Assembly (NCBI GenBank): GCA_021802825.1
Contig: JAJZRG010000025.1
Coordinates: forward strand, 1 to 42,598
Length of the DNA: 42,598 nucleotides
Reading direction: 5' to 3'
DNA from: Chloroflexota bacterium
Lineage (GTDB): Bacteria > Chloroflexota > Limnocylindria > Limnocylindrales > CSP1-4
Part shown: piece after piece, positions 9,163 through 17,300 of the stretch
Layout of the letters: every line of letters starts with the position of its first letter
Numbering within the stretch: the stretch's first letter is position 1
Notes under the pieces: model-generated
Seen by the model: the letters and a program-made list of their open reading frames with translations, nothing else
Told to the model about the DNA's origin: nothing
Database searches by the model: none
Position numbers and translations under genes: made by a program

Positions 9163-9194
9163 GAGCCGGCACACCTGTGAGGTGCCGTCGGCTC
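9163..9194 (-). promoter_or_regulatory. Hairpin between the ubiquitin-like and E2 genes
   Basis: GAGCCGGCAC (9163-9172) pairs with GTGCC plus CGGCTC (9182-9194) with a two-base bulge and a nine-base loop. It fills most of the 89-base gap between the ubiquitin-like gene and the E2 gene, the only real gap in this operon. It could lower downstream expression so that the small ubiquitin-like protein is made in excess, by partial termination or mRNA processing. No T-run follows. Confidence 0.4.
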
Positions 9195-9218
9195 CGGGCT
9201 TCTCCGTTTGGCGAGGCG

Positions 9219-9461
9219 TCAGGCCGCGAGGCCCTTCACGCCTGCCTGCTTCTGGAACTCGATCTCGTCGCCCGGGCGGACGAGGTAGTCGTCCTCGACC
9301 CGGGCTCCGTTGACCGTGACGGCCGCATCGCGCGGGATGTTGAAGACCTGTTCGAGGGCCTTCCAGATCCCGTGAACGGTCTTGCCGGCGAGATCGAGGT
9401 CGAGCTCGTTCACGCCGTAGATGACCTTGGTCGTCTCGATCGGTGGCTGCATCGTCTGCAT
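9219..9461 (-). CDS. Ubiquitin-like beta-grasp protein (PRTRC protein C / ThiS-like)
   Basis: An 80-residue protein. The beta-grasp order is visible: strand KVIYGVNELDLDL, helix VHGIWKALEQVF, strands AAVTVNGARVEDDYLVRPGD and EIEFQKQAGVKGLAA. The VNG-x-x-V and L-x-x-GD-x-I-x-F pattern matches ThiS/MoaD and PRTRC protein C. PRTRC C proteins usually end at a Lys-Gly type tail; this one continues with Leu-Ala-Ala after GVKG, so a peptidase would have to expose the glycine. The operon encodes a suitable JAMM enzyme. ATG 9461 has AAGGAG 7 bases upstream. First gene of the leftward operon, likely the most expressed. Confidence 0.85.
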   Translation of the reverse strand: MQTMQPPIETTKVIYGVNELDLDLAGKTVHGIWKALEQVFNIPRDAAVTVNGARVEDDYLVRPGDEIEFQKQAGVKGLAA

Positions 9462-9659
9462 CGGAGCAACTCCTTGTGTGGTCGAACGCCGCACGATGGA
9501 ACGGACCGAAAGCAGACGAGCCCAGGCGCGGCACGCCTGACTCAGATGCGATCGCGAGGATCGGCTCCGGTCCGGCGCGCAACAGCGGTTACTCACCGGC
9601 GGGCGCGCAGGCCGCCGGCTCCTCTCGGACTCTTCCTCTGGCATCACCTCCGTTCCGGC

Positions 9660-9674
9660 GCGGATGTCATCCGC
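9660..9674. repeat. Perfect inverted repeat upstream of the ubiquitin-like gene
   Basis: GCGGATG (9660-9666) and CATCCGC (9668-9674) flank a single T. It lies 200 bases upstream of the ubiquitin-like start codon. It could be an operator or a small hairpin in the leader transcript. Confidence 0.5.
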
Positions 9675-9984
9675 CACCTGAACGCGGTGGAGCCGTAGTA
9701 GGGCCGAACGAGCCGTCGGCGAGAACGCCTGAGGTCCCGAAAACCGGTCGCGCCGCACCCAACTCACCAGGGTGGAGCCGACCGGCGATCGAGACCGTCG
9801 AGGAGCATTCCTCGCGACGGCCGCATCGGTCCGGCCGGACTCCGCCCACGTTCAGATGTGGCGGCGCGCCTCGCGCGATCGCACGCATCGAGATGGATGT
9901 GCGCGAATGGCAGCGCTGTGTGGTTGGTAAGGTGCTTCAGTCGCCGGAGATCACACTGGATCCCGGCGCCGGTGCTGGAAGGAT

Positions 9985-10045
9985 CGCGATCAAGCTGATC
10001 GCGGGAGCCCGCTCCGGGAGGCTCCTGCCAGCTCCACCGTGGAGC
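9985..10045 (-). repeat. Three consecutive hairpins
   Basis: CGCGATCA/TGATCGCG (9985-9992, 9996-10003) with a three-base loop; GGAGCC/GGCTCC (10004-10009, 10020-10025) with a ten-base loop; and GCTCCAC/GTGGAGC (10031-10037, 10039-10045) around one C. Each is a perfect inverted repeat and they follow one another within 61 bases. Such packing in a non-coding gap suggests a structured RNA, an attenuator, or protein-binding sites near a replication or transfer origin. None is proven. Confidence 0.55.
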
Positions 10046-10105
10046 AGTGGCGGTGGCCTGCCCTCACGAACCGCCAGGTCTTCTCGGGCAGGCCACCTGC
10101 GTCGT

Positions 10106-10163
10106 ACCGTATCGCGCGCGGCGGGCGAATGGAAGACGTGGCATGTACAAATCAATGTACAAA
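10106..10163 (-). promoter_or_regulatory. Leftward promoter-like element with repeated TGTACA (site 2)
   Basis: ATGTACAAA occurs twice, at 10143-10151 and 10155-10163, twelve bases apart. Reading leftward, TTTGTACAT, five bases, GTCTT gives the same element and spacing as at 1968-1998 and 31010-31033. The aligned -35 position is TTCCAT (10129-10134) and 17 bases on lies TACGGT (10106-10111). The boxes are weaker than at the 31-kb site. It points to the ubiquitin-like/E2/JAMM/E1 operon. Confidence 0.5.
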
Positions 10164-10256
10164 AGCTGCCAGCATGCCTCCCTCTCCCTCGAGCGCAGCC
10201 GCGCTCGTCGCCGAACGACCTAGACCACGCGATGTCCTGGGCCAGACGGCCCTTGC

Positions 10257-10300
10257 TTGACGCAACAGCGCTTGGGCTGTACTGTTGAATGAACGATCAA
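10257..10300 (+). promoter_or_regulatory. Promoter and candidate TetR operator
   Basis: TTGACG (10257-10262), a 17-base spacer and TACTGT (10280-10285) form a promoter for the TetR operon. TTGA (10285-10288) and TCAA (10297-10300) are the ends of an imperfect inverted repeat containing GAACGATC, of the type TetR repressors bind, placed over the transcription start. Autorepression is therefore likely. Confidence 0.65.
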
Positions 10301-10313
10301 TTAGCGAGGCCCC

Positions 10314-10907
10314 ATGACGCCAGCGACAGGCCGGCGGATCCACGCCGACGCCAGACGCGAGCAGTTCCTCGATGCCGCGCTCGAACTCTTCTCCGAGCGG
10401 GGGTTCGACGCGACCTCGATGAAGGATCTCGCCGAGGCGACCGGCGCCGCGCCGGGGCTCGTCTACCACTACTTCGGCAGCAAGAACGAACTGCTCGCGG
10501 CGGTGCTCGCCGAGCGGAGCTTCTTTCCGAAGTTGCGTGCCCTGCTCGCCGATCTGCCGGATCGGCCGGCGGCCGAGGTTCTCACCGAACTCGCCGAGCG
10601 GTTCGAGGCGATGCTCTCCGAGCGGGAGGCCGTTGTGCGGCTGGTGGCCCACGAGGCCCAGACGGACGGGCAGATCAGAGCCGAGCTGGAGCGCCGGATC
10701 GACGACGCGACGGGAGCTGTGGCGCGCTATCTGGAGTCCCGAGTCGCCGCGGGCGAGCTCAGACCCCATGACTCGGTGACCGCGGCCCGAGCCATCTTCT
10801 TCACGCTCGTCATGTTCCACCTCACCGGGACGCCGGCGGGCGACTCCCCCCGATGCCTCGTGGAGGTCGTGCTGGGGGGCATCGCGGCAAAGGTCGACCG
10901 CGGGTGA
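10314..10907 (+). CDS. TetR/AcrR family transcriptional regulator
   Basis: A 197-residue repressor. The N-terminal TetR_N helix-turn-helix is clear (RREQFLDAALELFSERGFDA, then LVYHYFGSKNELLAAVL). The C-terminal ligand-binding domain is helical and unspecific in sequence. It heads a three-gene operon with a DUF2269 membrane protein and a phosphotransferase-like enzyme, both overlapping by 4 bases, so it probably controls them in response to a small molecule. The operator candidate lies directly upstream. Confidence 0.95.
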   Translation: MTPATGRRIHADARREQFLDAALELFSERGFDATSMKDLAEATGAAPGLVYHYFGSKNELLAAVLAERSFFPKLRALLADLPDRPAAEVLTELAERFEAMLSEREAVVRLVAHEAQTDGQIRAELERRIDDATGAVARYLESRVAAGELRPHDSVTAARAIFFTLVMFHLTGTPAGDSPRCLVEVVLGGIAAKVDRG

Positions 10908-11464
10908 GCCTGTACGACGTTGCCCTCGCGGCGCATGTCGCAGGCGTCGCGGGCGTCTTCCCCGCGTTCGGCGCCTGGCTATACGGGATCGTCCTGCTCG
11001 GGCGGGCGACGCGTGTCGAGCAGGTCTGCAGCGCGATCGAGCTCATCGGACTCTCCGAACCGTTCGTCCGAGTCGGCGGCATCCTCCTCGCTCTCGCCGG
11101 CCTGTACATGGCGATCGGAACCTGGGGGGTCACGACCGGCTGGATCCTGGCTGGGATCGCCGGTGCACTCGTCGTCGGCGTCCTGGGCGGGATCGTCATG
11201 GAGCCGCGGGTCAAGGCGATCGGCGCCGAGGCGAAGACGCTCCAGCCGGGGCCGGTCCCCGCCGATCTTGCAGGCCGGCTCCGCGAACCGCTGCTGGCGG
11301 TCTGCGTGCGCGTGGACGTCGCGACTCTCTTCGGCATCGTCGTCGTCATGACGGTCAAGCCGGAGCTGGTCGTTGCCATGGCAGTCGTGGCGGTCGCGGC
11401 GCTGGTCGGGTTCGCGTGGGCGACGATCGCCGCGCGGTCCGCGGCGCGGAGTGAGCTCGCGTGA
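10904..11464 (+). CDS. DUF2269-like integral membrane protein
   Basis: A 186-residue protein from the GTG at 10904, which overlaps the TetR stop (GTGA). Four or so hydrophobic segments are visible (around residues 5-30, 55-75, 78-100 and 145-175). The start SLYDVALAAHVAGVAGVFP resembles DUF2269 (predicted integral membrane) proteins. The function is unknown. In this operon it may act with the downstream enzyme in drug tolerance or envelope stress, judged only by neighbourhood. Confidence 0.8.
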   Translation: MSLYDVALAAHVAGVAGVFPAFGAWLYGIVLLGRATRVEQVCSAIELIGLSEPFVRVGGILLALAGLYMAIGTWGVTTGWILAGIAGALVVGVLGGIVMEPRVKAIGAEAKTLQPGPVPADLAGRLREPLLAVCVRVDVATLFGIVVVMTVKPELVVAMAVVAVAALVGFAWATIAARSAARSELA

Positions 11465-13842
11465 CGACACGCGGCGATGATCCCGCGGTCATTCGCCTCG
11501 ACGATGCGACGGCGACCGACGTCTCGGTGGCGGGCGGCAAGGGCGCCGGGCTCGCCCGGCTCGTCGCACTCGGCATGCGCGTCCCCGACGGGTTCATCCT
11601 CTCGACTTCGGGCTACCGAGCGGCCGTCGCTTCGCTCGGCATCGCCAACCTGCCGGCCGCCCGTCGCGCCGATGCGCTGGAGCAGGCGGACGTCCCGCTA
11701 TCGCTCCGTGACCAGATCGTCGAGGCCTACCGAAGCCTCGGCGGCAAGGTCGCCGTCCGGTCCTCGGCGAACGCCGAAGATCTCGAGGCCGCCTCGTTCG
11801 CCGGCCAGCACGACACGTTCCTCGACGTCGAGGGCGAGGAGGCGCTGCTCGACGCCGTCCGCCGCTGCTGGGCCTCCTTGTGGTCGCGGCGGGCCGTCGA
11901 TTATCGCCATGAGCGCGGCTGGGACGAGGCGGATCTCGCGATGGCGGTCGTCGTGCAACGGATGGTCCCGGCCGACTGGGCGGGCGTCCTTTTCACTGTC
12001 GATCCGGTCTTGGGCGATCGATCGGCGATGGTCGTCGAGGCCGTCCGCGGGCTCGGCGAGGCACTCGTCTCGGGCCAGGCGAGCGGCGAGCGCTGGCGGA
12101 TCGATCGTGCGACGGGCCGCCTCGACGGTGACGGTGACGTGCCCGCGTCCGTACTCGGGGAGCTCCGGCGCGACGCACTGCAGATTGAGGAGACGTTCGG
12201 CGGGCCGCAGGACATCGAATGGGCGGCCGTCGGGGATGAGACGTGGCTGCTCCAGGCACGCTCCTTGACCGTCGTGGGACGTGCGGCAACCTCACGCCCG
12301 GCCGCTCGTGCGGCGCCCAGCCGCCTTGCTCGCTCGTTCGCACCGACCGCGATCGATCATGTGCCGGTCACACCGTATCCGCTCGATACCTCGCTCTTCT
12401 TTCGCCCGCTGTTCGAGCGAATCCTCGCAGCTGGCCGATCCGTCGGAGTCGGCCTGCCGCCCACTGATCAGGTGCTCGTCGAGATCGCGGACGGTGTCGT
12501 ACAGGTCGTGCCACCGGCTCCACGTCCGACCCGATCGCTCGTGCGGCTACCGCTCGGAATGGCACGCGCGTTGTCGGCCGACATGGATCGCTGGCTGGCC
12601 GATGCCGAGCGGCGGATCGTCAGGCATGCGGTTGCGATCGACGGGGAGGTGGTGACGGCGCTCTCGGACGCCGACCTGCTGGCCCGGATTCGGGATCTCC
12701 AGGCGCTGCTCCTCGAGTTCTCGACGACGCGGTTCCTGCCACTCGGACGCGGCGCGATCGCCTCCGTCGCGTTCGGCCGGCTGCTTCGCGCGACCGTCGG
12801 AGGGGAGGCGGCGCCCCTCGAGCGCGCGCTCCTCGCCGATGTTCCCTGTACGACGACGGCCGCCAATCACGCGATCGAGGCCATCGCTGCCGATGTTCGC
12901 GCCTCCGATCATCTGCGGGACCTCTTCGAGGCGACCGGGCCGTTCGAGCTGCCGAGCATGCTCTCGGCGACCCTGGACGGCCGACCGGTGGTCGAGGCGG
13001 TGGACGGCTACCTTCGGAGGTTCGGCCTGCGTGAGACGATCCTGCCGTCGGCCGCCTTCCCGGCCTGGCGTGACGACCCGACGCTCGTGTACGGCCTCGT
13101 CAGTGGGCTCGCGCGAGGCACGGGGCCGGCCCACGTTGACCCGCTGGCCGCGAGAGCCGAGCTCGTCCGGCGGCTCGAGCGCGGGCGCGGTCCGCGTCGC
13201 TGGCTCGTGCGGCGGCTGCTGCGCCTCCTTGACGCCGCGCGCGCCTTCCTCGCCTTCCGGGAGGAGAGCCACTACCGGGCGTTCCTTCCGTTCCCCGTCG
13301 TCCGGCGGCTTGCGCTCGAGCTCGGCGGCCGACTCGCCACGCGCGGGGCGCTCGATGCAGCGGACGACGTCTTCTTCCTCCGCCTGGACGAGCTCGAGTC
13401 GAGGAACGACGCGGAGCTCCGCGGCATCGTCGAGCGGCGGAAGGCGGCGCGTCGGTCCGTCGGCGCCCTCACGATCGTGCCGGTCGAGGTCGCGGCGCAC
13501 GACGACGCTCGCTCGCTGGCCGGGGTGCCGGTGAGCGGGGGCACGGCGACCGGTCCCGTGCGGATCATTCGCGGTGAGGCGGAGTTCTCGAAGCTCCGGC
13601 CGGGCGACGTGCTCGTGGCGCCCTACACGAACCCGACGTGGACGCCCCTCTTCTCGATCGCCGCGGCGGCCGTCGTCGACGGTGGAGGGGCCGCCTCCCA
13701 CGCCGCCATCGTCGCCCGCGAGTATGGCTTGCCTGCGGTCATGGGCACGCTCGACGGAACGAGGCGGCTCCACGACGGCGATGTCGTCCTCGTCGACGGG
13801 TCGACGGGGCGCATCACCCTGCTCACCGAAGCCGGGGGATGA
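11461..13842 (+). CDS. Rifampicin-phosphotransferase-like PEP-utilising enzyme
   Basis: A 793-residue protein. Residues 15-300 are the ATP-grasp pyruvate phosphate dikinase N-terminal domain (VAGGKGAGLARL, VAVRSSANAEDLEAASFAGQ). A long middle region (320-690) has no strong motif. Residues 700-790 are the mobile phosphohistidine domain with GGGAASHAAIVARE and its catalytic histidine. There is no C-terminal PEP-binding barrel, so the order ATP domain - middle - His domain is that of rifampicin phosphotransferases rather than PEP synthase. The reaction would be transfer of the beta-phosphate of ATP to a small molecule bound by the middle domain. GTG 11461 overlaps the previous stop. The substrate is not certain. 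Confidence 0.85.
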   Translation: MTTRGDDPAVIRLDDATATDVSVAGGKGAGLARLVALGMRVPDGFILSTSGYRAAVASLGIANLPAARRADALEQADVPLSLRDQIVEAYRSLGGKVAVRSSANAEDLEAASFAGQHDTFLDVEGEEALLDAVRRCWASLWSRRAVDYRHERGWDEADLAMAVVVQRMVPADWAGVLFTVDPVLGDRSAMVVEAVRGLGEALVSGQASGERWRIDRATGRLDGDGDVPASVLGELRRDALQIEETFGGPQDIEWAAVGDETWLLQARSLTVVGRAATSRPAARAAPSRLARSFAPTAIDHVPVTPYPLDTSLFFRPLFERILAAGRSVGVGLPPTDQVLVEIADGVVQVVPPAPRPTRSLVRLPLGMARALSADMDRWLADAERRIVRHAVAIDGEVVTALSDADLLARIRDLQALLLEFSTTRFLPLGRGAIASVAFGRLLRATVGGEAAPLERALLADVPCTTTAANHAIEAIAADVRASDHLRDLFEATGPFELPSMLSATLDGRPVVEAVDGYLRRFGLRETILPSAAFPAWRDDPTLVYGLVSGLARGTGPAHVDPLAARAELVRRLERGRGPRRWLVRRLLRLLDAARAFLAFREESHYRAFLPFPVVRRLALELGGRLATRGALDAADDVFFLRLDELESRNDAELRGIVERRKAARRSVGALTIVPVEVAAHDDARSLAGVPVSGGTATGPVRIIRGEAEFSKLRPGDVLVAPYTNPTWTPLFSIAAAAVVDGGGAASHAAIVAREYGLPAVMGTLDGTRRLHDGDVVLVDGSTGRITLLTEAGG

Positions 13843-13855
13843 CTGATCGATCAGT
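13842..13855. repeat. Perfect 14-bp palindrome at the end of the TetR operon
   Basis: ACTGATCGATCAGT begins on the last base of the phosphotransferase stop codon. It could be a regulator-binding site or a short hairpin helping termination where the rightward and leftward operons converge. Confidence 0.5.
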
Positions 13856-13952
13856 TGCACCGTGCCTCACGGCTCGCATGCGGGCGATCGGAGGACCATG
13901 CCCTACGGCGCAAAGACGCGCATCCGCGCCAGCGCGTCCGCGCGTCCGCGAA

Positions 13953-14831
13953 TCAGCCGAGCAGCCCCAGAAGCTCTTCGCCACCGCCTGAGCCAAGAAG
14001 CTCGAGCCATCCGGCCGATCCAGCCGGTGTCCCACTCCACCGTGGTTCCGGATCGTCCATTGCGGTCTTGAGTGTGGTGGTCTGCGCGCCGGAGCCGAGC
14101 CCGGCAACGACACTGTCCATCCCCGACTGCTCTAGCTCGCGGAGCGTCGCCGTCCAGAGGCGACCAGGACCAAGGTCCAGCCGCGCCGTCACACGTCGAA
14201 GCCAGGCCTGGCGCGTGACAGTCGGCACGACGAAGAGGACATGCCAGCCCTGCCGACTCTCAAGCACGCGGTGGTACGCGCGGAGCTTGTTCCGGATAGG
14301 GGCGACGTGTTGGGTCGCCTCGTCGATCTCGAGACAGACGACGCCGGAGCCGGCGGCGGTGGCGAGCACGACGAGCGCATCGGGGAGGATGCCGTCGGGC
14401 AGCACGTCGCTGGCGATCGACTCGGGCAGCCACAGCTGGACCGGCGAGCCACCCTCTTGATCGCTCGTCCCGACCAGGCTGCAGGCGGCATCGACCCCGT
14501 CGAGCGTATGGGTGAGGTAGCCGGGTCCGCGCCAGGGGTTACGCCGGTAGCCGAGCCGGTGCAGGCACGCCGGGGACAGGCGGTAGGCGAACGGGGAGCC
14601 CCCGCGCAGTCCAGCCGGCGGAAGCGCGGCTCGTTCGAGCAGGCCGTCGGCCCAGAGGCGCCGAAGGTGCGCCTGGGCCAGGCGACGGTTGCGGTAGGCG
14701 AGGACGGTCAGCTGGGACGCGGTTGCGGCTCCCGCCCGATTGAGGATCCGGAGCACGGCGCGGTCACGGAGTCGGAGCTCGGCCGGATCTCGTTGCAGCG
14801 TCGCGCAGGCGGCGTGGAAGCGGTAGGTCAT
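13953..14831 (-). CDS. Replic_Relax (replication-relaxation) family protein
   Basis: A 292-residue protein. Residues 18-75 form a winged helix (RLRDRAVLRILNRAGAATAS, then AHLRRLWADGLLERA). The rest fits Replic_Relax, a family found beside VirD4-like genes on plasmids and integrative elements, with CLEIDEATQHVAPIRNKL and WHVLFVVPT in a restriction-endonuclease-like fold region. It is the last gene of the 18-gene leftward operon, 118 bases after the VirD4-like gene. I chose ATG 14831 because the frame upstream of it runs into the preceding gene and has no protein character. It probably binds DNA in transfer or replication; no relaxase motif is seen. Confidence 0.8.
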   Translation of the reverse strand: MTYRFHAACATLQRDPAELRLRDRAVLRILNRAGAATASQLTVLAYRNRRLAQAHLRRLWADGLLERAALPPAGLRGGSPFAYRLSPACLHRLGYRRNPWRGPGYLTHTLDGVDAACSLVGTSDQEGGSPVQLWLPESIASDVLPDGILPDALVVLATAAGSGVVCLEIDEATQHVAPIRNKLRAYHRVLESRQGWHVLFVVPTVTRQAWLRRVTARLDLGPGRLWTATLRELEQSGMDSVVAGLGSGAQTTTLKTAMDDPEPRWSGTPAGSAGWLELLGSGGGEELLGLLG

Positions 14832-14949
14832 CGATGTCCCAGCCGCGCGCCCTCGGTTTTGATCGAACAGACCGTTCGTCGGACGCGCGTCGGAACGAAC
14901 CTTCGGGCGAACGATCCGGCGTACGGTCGGGACAGCGGAAGCAGCGGGC

Positions 14950-17298
14950 TCATCGCTCGTCGCTCGCGGCCGCTGCTCGATCTGGTGCGGGCGGCGCGGC
15001 GTTCCCTCCTGCCCGGCGGTGGACTTCCGCCCGGACCTCGGCGGTCGGCCGGGCGTCGCGCCGATCGCTCGCTGCCGTGACTCGCTCGGCCACGCCAGGA
15101 TCGGCCGTAGCCGGCTCGATGACCCGTCCCCCATAGACAGCGGGGGAGCCGTCGGGCCCCGGCGTCCGGAGGACGAACTCGAAGCGCCGCAGGTCAGTCA
15201 GGCGCTCCGGCGCGAGCGGCGCGAAGAGCCGACCGACCGTGCGCACGTCGTTCGCGCCGGGCGAGAGCAGGACGAGCGAGGCGGCGTTGGTGAGGATCGT
15301 GCTCTGCAGGCGCTCGCCGAGCCCTGCCAGTGATTGTGACGCGAGCCCGAGCGCCAGGCCGAACTTGCGTCCCTCGACGCTGATCCGCCCGAGCGCCCGG
15401 GTGTCGAAGCCCTGGGCCTCGTCGACGACGAGCAGATGCGGCCGGCGCGATGCTCGGGGCGTGCCCTGTCGCCCGACGGCATCGATGAGGTAGCGGCTGA
15501 TGAGCATGGCCCCGAAGAGCGAGGCGTTGTCGCCGCCGACGCGCGAGAGATCGACGACGAGCACGTCGCCACGGTCCATGAGGGTCCGCGGCCGGATCGT
15601 CGAGACTCCTTGGCCGACGACCTGGCGGATCGAGTCGTAGGCGACAAAGGCGCCGAGCTTGTTGAGCACGGCCTTGATCGAGGCGTCCCGCTCGCGCTCG
15701 CGCGGTCCCGGCCACTGGGTCCGCCAGAAGTGGGCGAGGAGCGGGTCGGCCAGGGCCTTCGTGTACGTCTCGCGGAAGGCGTCGTCGGTGAGGAGGCGGA
15801 TGAGCTCGAGGATCGTCTGTGGCTCGGGCGACGAGAGCAGGGTGAGGAGGCCGTGCCGGAGGTAGTCCTGCATCTTCGGGCCGCAGAAGCGGGGCCAGAG
15901 ATCCTCGAGCATGTCGACGAACTCGCTCGTCACGAGCTGGGCCTCGTCCGGGCTGCGGCGCTCGAGGAAGTTGAAACCGCGCGGGTGGTCGCGGTCGGCG
16001 AGCCGCAGGACGTGGACGCGCTCTGCTGACGCCGGCGGCACCCGAGCGAGGATGTCCTCAGCGAGATCGCCGTGGGGATCGATGATCGTGCCGCCGAACT
16101 CGTTCCGGAGCAGCTCGGTCGCGAGCGTGAGGAGGAGCGTGCTCTTGCCCGAACCCGTGGCCCCGAAGACCGCGACATGGCGGCCCAGGACCTCGGTCGG
16201 CAACGACACTGGACGCCCGCCCGCCTCGCCGATGACGAGTCCCTCCTCGCGGAGGTCGGGCGCTGGGACGGCGCCAGCCAGCGCTCGGGCCCGCGCGGCC
16301 CCAGTCCGATCGAACGCGACCGACGGCAGCTCCCAGAGCTCGGCCACCTCCCAGTCGGCGAGGCGCATCACGGGGCGCAGCGACCCGGAGCCCCGCCCGA
16401 TGCGCCAGTCGAGCGCCTGGCGACCGTCGCCCAGCACGTCCGTCCAGCTCGTCAGGCGCCAGAGGAGCGCCTCTGCGGCCTTGGCGTCGATCCCTGCGAC
16501 CTCGAGGACTGCCGCGGTCTCGAAGCCGACGACCCCCGCACGCTTGCGTTTGGTGGCCTCGCGCTCGCTCGTGCTCACCTGCCGCTGTGCCGGCTCGGTC
16601 GAGGCGCTCGGGCGGAAGAGGAGCGCGTCGACGATCGCGGTCCTGACGAGCGACGCGATGGAGGTTGTGGCTTCGTCTGGGTCCACGAGCGCCCGCCAGC
16701 GCTCGGGCTGCCAGGGACGGAGCTGGACCCGCAGGCGCACCTCGGCCACCCGTTCGGCGGCGAGTGCGTGGGCGAGCCTGACGAGCGCACGCCCGTCGGC
16801 GAGCTCCGCGGCGTGGAGCGGCCAGCGGTCCGATGCCGTCAAGCGGGCGACGGCAGCAGCAACCGCGGGACGATCGTCGATCGGCACAGCGTCGATCCCA
16901 ATGCCCGGGCAGGCCGAGCGCAGCGCGACCCGGACGGCCGACTCGAGCTGGCGCGGGCAGTCGATCTGCCAGCGAGCGGTTCCCTCGCGCCACAGGAGTC
17001 GCAGCTCGATCGTCGGCCAGCCGACCCTGAGCGGATCGACGCCCCGGCGGTGGCGCGGGTGGAGGGCGCGCAGCAGCGCGACCCCGACCGCCGGGTCGGG
17101 ATCGTGTCCCGCGGGGACGAGGAGCTCGAGGCGCACCCGCTCGCGTTCGGCCACGCGATCGTAGGCGGCCTGGCGCAGGGGGCCGACAGCCCGCGGCGCG
17201 ACGAAGGTGACCGCCAGGAGGACCGCCGCAACCAGCACGAGCGGCAACAAGCCGCCCACGACTGGTACGAGAAGATCGAACGGCGTCGGTACGGCCAT
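14950..17298 (-). CDS. VirD4/TraG-like DNA-transfer ATPase
   Basis: A 782-residue protein. One or two membrane segments lie near residues 8-34. The ATPase domain has Walker A GATGSGKST (379-387), TIIDPHGDLAEDI (404-416), and Walker B HLLVVDEAQG (621-630), followed by the TraM-recognition-type end (GLASQSLAGL). This is the hexameric coupling protein class that feeds DNA or protein into a type IV channel. The long N-terminal region (35-350) with LRVGWPTIELRLLW is typical of Gram-positive-type and Chloroflexi-type versions. ATG 17298 follows the previous stop by 2 bases. Confidence 0.92.
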   Translation of the reverse strand: MAVPTPFDLLVPVVGGLLPLVLVAAVLLAVTFVAPRAVGPLRQAAYDRVAERERVRLELLVPAGHDPDPAVGVALLRALHPRHRRGVDPLRVGWPTIELRLLWREGTARWQIDCPRQLESAVRVALRSACPGIGIDAVPIDDRPAVAAAVARLTASDRWPLHAAELADGRALVRLAHALAAERVAEVRLRVQLRPWQPERWRALVDPDEATTSIASLVRTAIVDALLFRPSASTEPAQRQVSTSEREATKRKRAGVVGFETAAVLEVAGIDAKAAEALLWRLTSWTDVLGDGRQALDWRIGRGSGSLRPVMRLADWEVAELWELPSVAFDRTGAARARALAGAVPAPDLREEGLVIGEAGGRPVSLPTEVLGRHVAVFGATGSGKSTLLLTLATELLRNEFGGTIIDPHGDLAEDILARVPPASAERVHVLRLADRDHPRGFNFLERRSPDEAQLVTSEFVDMLEDLWPRFCGPKMQDYLRHGLLTLLSSPEPQTILELIRLLTDDAFRETYTKALADPLLAHFWRTQWPGPRERERDASIKAVLNKLGAFVAYDSIRQVVGQGVSTIRPRTLMDRGDVLVVDLSRVGGDNASLFGAMLISRYLIDAVGRQGTPRASRRPHLLVVDEAQGFDTRALGRISVEGRKFGLALGLASQSLAGLGERLQSTILTNAASLVLLSPGANDVRTVGRLFAPLAPERLTDLRRFEFVLRTPGPDGSPAVYGGRVIEPATADPGVAERVTAASDRRDARPTAEVRAEVHRRAGGNAAPPAPDRAAAASDER

Positions 17299-17300
17299 CG

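Larger units (their letters stand above)
9462..10256. other. Gene-free region with inverted repeats
   Basis: About 800 bases without a convincing gene between the ubiquitin-like gene and the TetR promoter. Open frames here have no family features. It holds a 7-bp inverted repeat GCGGATG-T-CATCCGC (9660-9674), three adjacent hairpins (9985-10045) and the TGTACA element (10106-10163). If transcription of the E2/JAMM/E1 operon starts near 10100, these would form a structured leader of roughly 640 bases. Confidence 0.6.

Noticed and set aside
9130..9582. Upstream extension of the E2 frame
   Set aside because: It contains the ubiquitin-like gene in another frame and lacks protein character; the ATG at 9129 has a good ribosome site.
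9443..10288. 281-codon rightward frame across the gene-free gap
   Set aside because: Low-complexity Arg/Pro/Ser-rich product without domain, running through hairpins and promoter elements; not coding in my judgement.
12547..13860. 437-codon leftward frame inside the phosphotransferase gene
   Set aside because: Antisense shadow of a gene with clear domains; no motifs of its own.
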